Under the pieces are notes generated by a model. The model was given only the letters and a program-made list of their open reading frames with translations, ran no database searches and had not been told where the DNA came from. Below are positions 58,741 through 64,000 of a stretch of DNA of 64,000 nt, piece after piece. Origin of the DNA: Orientallactaga sibirica (lineage: Eukaryota > Chordata > Mammalia > Rodentia > Dipodidae); contig JAEOAD010001413.1 in assembly GCA_036365145.1 (NCBI GenBank), positions 3,050,001 to 3,114,000 of the forward strand. The letters are read 5' to 3'. Position 1 is the stretch's first letter. The number at the start of each line of letters is the position of its first letter. Made by a program: the position numbers and the translations under genes.

Positions 58741-59680
58741 TATTCAAAAAATAAATTTACAATAAAAAGTACTGGAATGGCCATGCAATGTCTGTGTTGT
58801 ATAAAGGTATGGGAGAGAACATATTTGAGAGAGAGCATGCACTGTCTTTCTGTGTCTGGGTTACCTCCCAATATATTTTCCTGTTCCACCCATTGCACTC
58901 TTCCTATGGCCAAAGAAAATGCCATTGAATCGGTGCACCACATGTTCACTATCCATTCCTAAGGTGGTGGACTTCTGGGCTGAGTCCATTTCCATGCTGC
59001 TGTGAAGAGTGCAGCACAGGGGCTGGGGAGATGGCTTAGCAGCTAAGGCATTTGCATGCAAAGCCAAAAAATCCCTGTTCGGTTCTCCAGGACTAATGTA
59101 AGCCAGGTGCACAAGGGGGTGCATGCATCTGGAATTGTTTTGCAGTGGCACGCCCATTCTCTCTCTCTCTCTCTCTCTCTCTCAGTCTTTCTCTTTCTCA
59201 AATAAATAAATAAATAAAAATTATTTTTAAAAAGACTGCAGCACAAACACTGATGAGCAAGTTTCTCTGTGGCAGGCTGTGGAGTCCTTTGGGTGCACGC
59301 CCAGGACTGGTTTAGGTGGCTTTATGGCTGTTCTATTTTAGCTCTTTAACAAACCTCCACATTGATTTCCATTGACAGGAGGTTTTTTTTGGGGGTTCTT
59401 CATACTGCTGTAATCTACAACACAGGTAAGCAGAAAAGTTAAAAATCCTGATTTGCATAGGAATGCGAGTAACACATACCCTCCAGAAATTTAAATTTGG
59501 GTTGTCCCAACAGACAGGAACCATAACCCATTGTGGACAAAGGGAATGCGACATGGATTGGGAAAGATGGTCGGTACAGACACCAACACAGCAACCCCAA
59601 GAGGAAAAGCTGTTCCCCTGGGAGCATTGCTTTGGAAAGCTGGTGTGTTATATCAATACGATACAAACTTTTTCTTTTTT
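58741..59680. other. Possible old L1 piece, SINE and unique DNA
   Basis: 58880-59015 and 59235-59410 read like old L1 sequence interrupted by DIP-like + 59018-59232. 59411-59680 is unique. Confidence 0.4.
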
Positions 59681-60011
59681 CGATTTTTCAAGGTAGGGTC
59701 TCACTCTAGCTCAGGCTGACCTGGAATTCACTATGTAGTCTCAGTCTCAGGGTGGCCTTGAACACACAGAGATCCTCCTACCTCTGCCTCCCGAGTGCTG
59801 GGATTAAAGGCGTGCACCACCATGCCAGGCTTCAAACTTTTATATGTTTGTTTCATTCCCTATGTCAACCTCAAATAACACACAAGAGGCATAAGCAATA
59901 AGGCTCATGTCTCAGTTTTTAAGTAACTGTAGTGGTTATAAAAGAAAGAAAATGAACTGATGAATACAGAATGAATTTCACAGATGTCTTATGAGGAAAT
60001 CTTTGGTGGAG

Positions 60012-60072
<61 letters not shown>

Positions 60073-60928
60073 ATCTCTTCTTGGGGAAAAATTAATAGGT
60101 TTTAGTTGTACATATGCCATCAATATATGGTTAGTTATAAAGAAAGTTTTGTACTGTCTTGTGGGTGAAATGTAATTTTCAGAAATATATATGTGTTCCA
60201 CATTTACACAGCAAAACAACCACACTTTTTTTTGTACCCGAAAACAAACCAGAGACATATCCTTCCCATATCTGTGGTAATTTCATTATGAATCAGGGCT
60301 GCAGTTAGCAGTTAGCATTTTGACTTTAAAAAATTATTTATTTTTGCCGGGCGTGGTGGCGCACGCCTTTAATCCCAGCACTCGGGAGGCAGAGTTAGGA
60401 GGATCGCTGAGAGTTCGAGGCCACCCTGAGAATAGTTAATTCCAGGTCAGCCTGGACCAGAGTGAGACCCTACCTTGCAAAACCAAAAAATAAAAAAATT
60501 GTTTATTTTTATTTATTTATTTGAGAGAGGGAAAGAGGCAGAGAGAGAGAGAGATAGGAAGAATGGGCACCCCAGGGCTTTCAGCCTCTGCAAATGAATT
60601 CCAGATGCGTGAGCCACCTTGTGCATCTGGCTTACGTGGGACCTGGGGAACTGAACTGAGGTCCTTTGGCTTTGCAAGCAAGCACCTTAACCGCTAAGCC
60701 CTCTCCAGCCCCATTTTGACTTTTACTCAGCCAAATTCCACAATGTTCTTTTTATCCAATTCTCACGTAATTGCTACTCCAGATGAGATCTTGGTTTCTG
60801 TGGTGAAGCATGACTCAAATAAGACACCAGTAATGTAAACCGATTCTCCACATAGCTCCCATTTTTCTTCTTTGTGGTTTTGCTCCATAAGCATCTCCCT
60901 GGACCATCACATATTCCAGATAATCTAT

Positions 60929-60971
<43 letters not shown>

Positions 60972-61125
60972 TTTTTTGGTTTTGCGAGGTAGGGTCTCAC
61001 TCTGGCCCAGGCTGACCTGGAATTAACTATGTAGTCTCAGGGTGGCCTCGAACTCACGGCGATCCTCCTACCTCTGCCTCCCGAGTGCTGGGATTAAAGG
61101 CGTGCGCCACCACGCCCGGCTCAAT
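59681..61125. repeat. SINEs and a long (TA)n tract
   Basis: B1 - 59681-59830; unique 59831-60010; (TA)n 60015-60069; unique 60070-60340; B1 + 60345-60495; DIP-like - 60495-60713; unique 60714-60920; (TTTA)n 60925-60975; B1 - 60975-61122, close to the consensus. Confidence 0.86.
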
Positions 61126-61199
61126 CTATTTATTTTTTAAAGGAAAGAACTCAGAGCTGAAGGCGTTTTCTCCAAAGTATAATTTGATCAGTAAGAAAG

Positions 61200-61460
61200 A
61201 GATCTTGGGGCTGTGCAAGCATGAGGACTTGATTTGATCTCAAGTAAACAGGTAGGTGGAGCCCCAGATGCCTGTAACCCCGCTCACAGGGGAGTGGAGG
61301 TGGGTGACCACGGACCTCAGTGGTCAGGCAGGGTAAGCAGGCACAGCGTGAGCTCCAGGTTCAGTGAGAGACTCCGTCTCAAGGAGAGAAGGTAGAGGAG
61401 TGATCGATGGACATCAGTGTCCTCCTCTGGCCTCACATGCATAAGCACAGGGCACATGTA
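61200..61460 (+). repeat. B4-like SINE
   Basis: Composite of a tRNA-like head (GTGCAAGCATGAGGACTTGA) and a B1-type tail ending in GAGAGACTCCGTCTCAAGG, then CA-rich sequence. Confidence 0.55.
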
Positions 61461-62340
61461 TAACCCGCACACCTCATATACTATGCACACACCAAAAAGC
61501 AAGAGAGACATGTTTCCTCTCTGCCCGCTAAGGGAACCTAGAGTTTGATTGTTACGGCCATCACCTCATGCTGTCATTTAAAACCAGTTTCTGTACAGTA
61601 AGAGACCGATGCCCCCATCCTGGTCATTTCAACCCAATTGTGTTATCAATAAACAACATTTAAACTTTTATATATAATTCTCCATCTTTCTTCACAGGTG
61701 TCCAACCCCATAAAGCCACACAGGTTTTTTTTTTTTTTTTTTTTTTTTTCATTTTCCTCTTGTCTCTGTCCTCCTTAGGAAACTTTCCTAATCTTCTCCC
61801 CATTCTTATGTGGGGCCCACAAATGACCTTTCTCCTATGTCTCTTCATGAAGCTGTCCTCGTGTGTCTGTGACTTAAGATATACACTGAGAAAGACCTAC
61901 TTTCCGATCAAGATCGGCAGGATACTTTAAGTCCCAACCTTATCTTACCTGGAATGTCTCCAGCACATTCTTGTGGGAAGAACAAACCTAAACATGAAAG
62001 GGAGAGGAAAGGGGAGTCACGTGGACACACCCTTTGCCCATTGGTCACCCAAGAAGCCTTTCGAGGCCTTCATCAGGCTCCCTTCTCTAACCCTGACAAC
62101 CTCCTGCTACCAGTGCATTTGAGGAGAAGATATTGACCAGGCCCAGTCGTCACTGTGTCACTAATTATCATAGCCACAGACTCACAGGATGACAGGACAT
62201 GTTATTCTACGACTGCCACATTCTGTGCTCAGGATTTGACCTCGGTCATCCCACAGCGATGCAGACCAAGTAACTGAAATGCTTTCACCCCTATGAGTTT
62301 GGCAATTTGGCCTTGAAACACCCGGATGTTGCCTGTGGAC
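61461..62340. other. Unique DNA
   Basis: No gene recognised. A poly(T) run lies at 61725-61750. CACGTG-type and CCAAT-type words (TCACGTGG near 62017, CCATTGG near 62038) are close together but without other promoter signs. Confidence 0.4.
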
Positions 62341-62353
62341 TTCTCTTTCTTTT

Positions 62354-62405
<52 letters not shown>

Positions 62406-62412
62406 TCCTTCC

Positions 62413-62488
<76 letters not shown>

Positions 62489-62737
62489 TTTTGGTTTTGC
62501 GAGGAAGGGTCTCACTCTGGTCCAGGCTGACCTGGAATTCACTATGTAGTCTCTCGAACTCACCTCTGCCTCCCGAGTGCAGGCTGCCACCACGCCGGGC
62601 TCTGGAAGGTCTCACTCTAGTCCAGGCTGACCTGGAATTCACTATGTAGACTCACGGTGTCCTCGAACTCATGGTGATCCTCCTACCTCTGCCTCCTGAG
62701 TGCTGGGATTAAAGGTGTGCACCACCACGCCCGGCTT
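62341..62737 (-). repeat. (CTTT)n microsatellite with two B1 pieces
   Basis: About 140 bases of CTTT units (62345-62490) form the tail of a deleted B1 - 62490-62602. A second B1 - 62605-62737 abuts it. Long frames of alternating Lys/Glu or Ser/Phe here are artefacts. Confidence 0.92.
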
Positions 62738-63431
62738 TTTCTTTTTTCTTTTTGATGGTTCATGTGTGTTTAATTTGAAGTAGAAACTGGTAACTTACTT
62801 GGACCTAAATGTCTTCCTTCCAATCAAGAAGTTCAGCTGGTTGATTTCCTCACCCATTAGAATCCCAGCTTTCACCAGTGACCCCGCCCCTTCCTGACCT
62901 CTAGACAGTAGGGGGCTGCCTCACTCGGATGTGCACACTTAGGGTTCAGGATGACTCTAGAACGGTAAAGAAGTAGTGTGTGAGAGACACGGGTTCAGGT
63001 CTCAGCAGCAGGGCTAACTTCAGGGGCGTCCTCCTTTTCTTTCCATCACTGTTTGGCTTTCAGCTTGCTGCAAGCCTCTCCCGCATAGGCCGCGACTCTG
63101 CACCATCTGCAGCAGGGGTACCACAGTGTTGGGAGGTGCGGGCACCGTCCTGGCTGGCGGGGAGGTGCGTGTCCAGGGGAGGAGGAGGTGTGACATGAAG
63201 GTGGGATGCCCCCAGACCCACCGTGATAGCGTCCCTTTCCCAGGGAGACCAGAGGCGGCGGGCTGGGGTAGCCAATCCACGGGTGACAAGGAGGCGGCCT
63301 TGGTACCCAGAGAGGCCCGTGGTGATGCCCTAGCGCTGCCTCCCTCCTCCCTCCTCCCTCCTTCACTTACTTGTTTCTGTGACTTGGATTTGCAGCTGCC
63401 TGGCTGGAAGAGGTGTCACTGGCGGCAGATC
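62738..63431. other. Unique, moderately GC-rich DNA
   Basis: Single-copy sequence with several CpGs around 63000-63350 and a (CTCC)n run at 63342-63362. No exon of a known gene could be recognised. It lies where the next gene beyond GJC3 might begin. Confidence 0.35.
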
Positions 63432-63436
63432 CTGGG

Positions 63437-63882
63437 TAAGGTTTCGGAATGAATGACCAAGACCACGCAGACCACTCTGAGGCCAAGATGAAAGCTTTTA
63501 TTTGGGGAAGCAAATGCTGCCAGGGCTGACTCAAGAGCCGAGCACAGCCCACCTGAGTTTTCAGTAGTGGGCTCTGAAGGTCTTTTTCAGTTGGGGGAAG
63601 GTGAGGAAGGGAAAAGAACTCGTTTGTTAAGCTGAATAGACAAGTTCCCTTAGGGGAGATCATTACATTTACCATTTAAAATAGCTGGGGTGTGACACCA
63701 GAACAGTGACCTTGTAAGTTATGAGATAAGGGGCCAGGAAACCAGGACCTGGGGCATTGTTAGGCAAGAAGGGGATAAGGACCTGGTGGTTTCTTGAGGA
63801 AGTGGATAGTAACTCCCTATGCCTCTGTCACCATTCTTCTGACCACGGGGACTCCATCTTGTGAGCCTGTCCCGACCTAACA
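63437..63882 (-). mobile_element. Solo LTR of an endogenous retrovirus
   Basis: On the minus strand it begins TGTTAGGTCGGGACAG and carries AATAAAAGCTTTCATCTTGG near its 3' part. CTGGG flanks both sides (63432-63436, 63883-63887). Its 3' terminus reads TA rather than the usual CA. No internal region is present, as expected after LTR-LTR recombination. Confidence 0.75.
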
Positions 63883-63944
63883 CTGGGGTTCAGCCCAAAG
63901 ATACGTTTGGGGGAAGATCTAATTTGCAGCCTAAAGGGAGAGAA

Positions 63945-64000
63945 AGGGGGGAGAGAGAATATGAATTGGTGTGCCAGGGCCTTTAGCCACAGCAAATGAA
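63945..64000 (-). repeat. DIP-like SINE, cut by the window end
   Basis: GA-rich tail followed by GGTGTGCCAGGGCCTTTAGC, the usual minus-strand body; the head lies beyond the window. Confidence 0.85.

Noticed and set aside
62229..62649. Lys/Glu-rich and Ser/Phe-rich frames
   Set aside because: They are translations of the CTTT microsatellite.

Overview
This is mammalian nuclear DNA from a rodent, most likely a jerboa or close relative (Dipodoidea). The inference rests on the repeats. The window is packed with well over 100 SINE copies of two main kinds. One is a tRNA-derived element with a B2-superfamily head, an A box like TGGCTTAGCGG and a B box like GGTTCGATTCC, which resembles the DIP SINE known from Dipodoidea. 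The other is a 7SL-derived B1-like element of about 150 bp. There are also L1 3' ends, B4-like composites, MaLR-type LTR elements and many microsatellites. The species call is from memory of repeat families and was not searched.

Three protein-coding units can be supported. (1) 20741-21781 (+) is a complete, intronless CDK20 (CCRK) reading frame of 346 aa below a CpG-rich promoter-like segment. It looks like an intact retrogene. (2) 36798-26980 (-) is AZGP1 (zinc-alpha-2-glycoprotein). Its four coding exons have consensus splice sites and phases that join to 310 codons plus stop. (3) 53884-54670 (+), with a small candidate second exon at 55652-55674, is GJC3 (connexin 29 / 30.2 type).

A CpG island at about 1.04-1.56 kb has an ETS site and a splice donor on the minus strand. 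It is probably the promoter and first exon of a gene leaving the window to the left. ZKSCAN1 would fit the AZGP1/GJC3 neighbourhood, but no coding sequence of it is visible.

Layout: 0-1.7 kb L1 3' end and CpG island; 1.8-20.4 kb repeats and some unique DNA; 20.4-23.0 kb CDK20 copy; 23-27 kb repeats; 27-36.8 kb AZGP1, with a young MaLR provirus at 29.46-31.33 kb in the intron between its alpha-1 and alpha-2 exons; 36.8-53.9 kb the AZGP1/GJC3 interval, with L1, SINEs, an LTR and a second young MaLR at 51.0-53.0 kb; 53.9-56.0 kb GJC3; 56-64 kb repeats, unique GC-moderate DNA and a solo LTR at 63.44-63.88 kb.

AZGP1 and GJC3 are divergently transcribed. There is no operon-like cooperation. AZGP1 is a secreted MHC-I-fold protein, GJC3 a glial membrane channel and CDK20 a cilium/cell-cycle kinase. 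SINEs are listed by cluster, with the copies and strands in the text. SINE edges are estimates good to about 10-20 bases.
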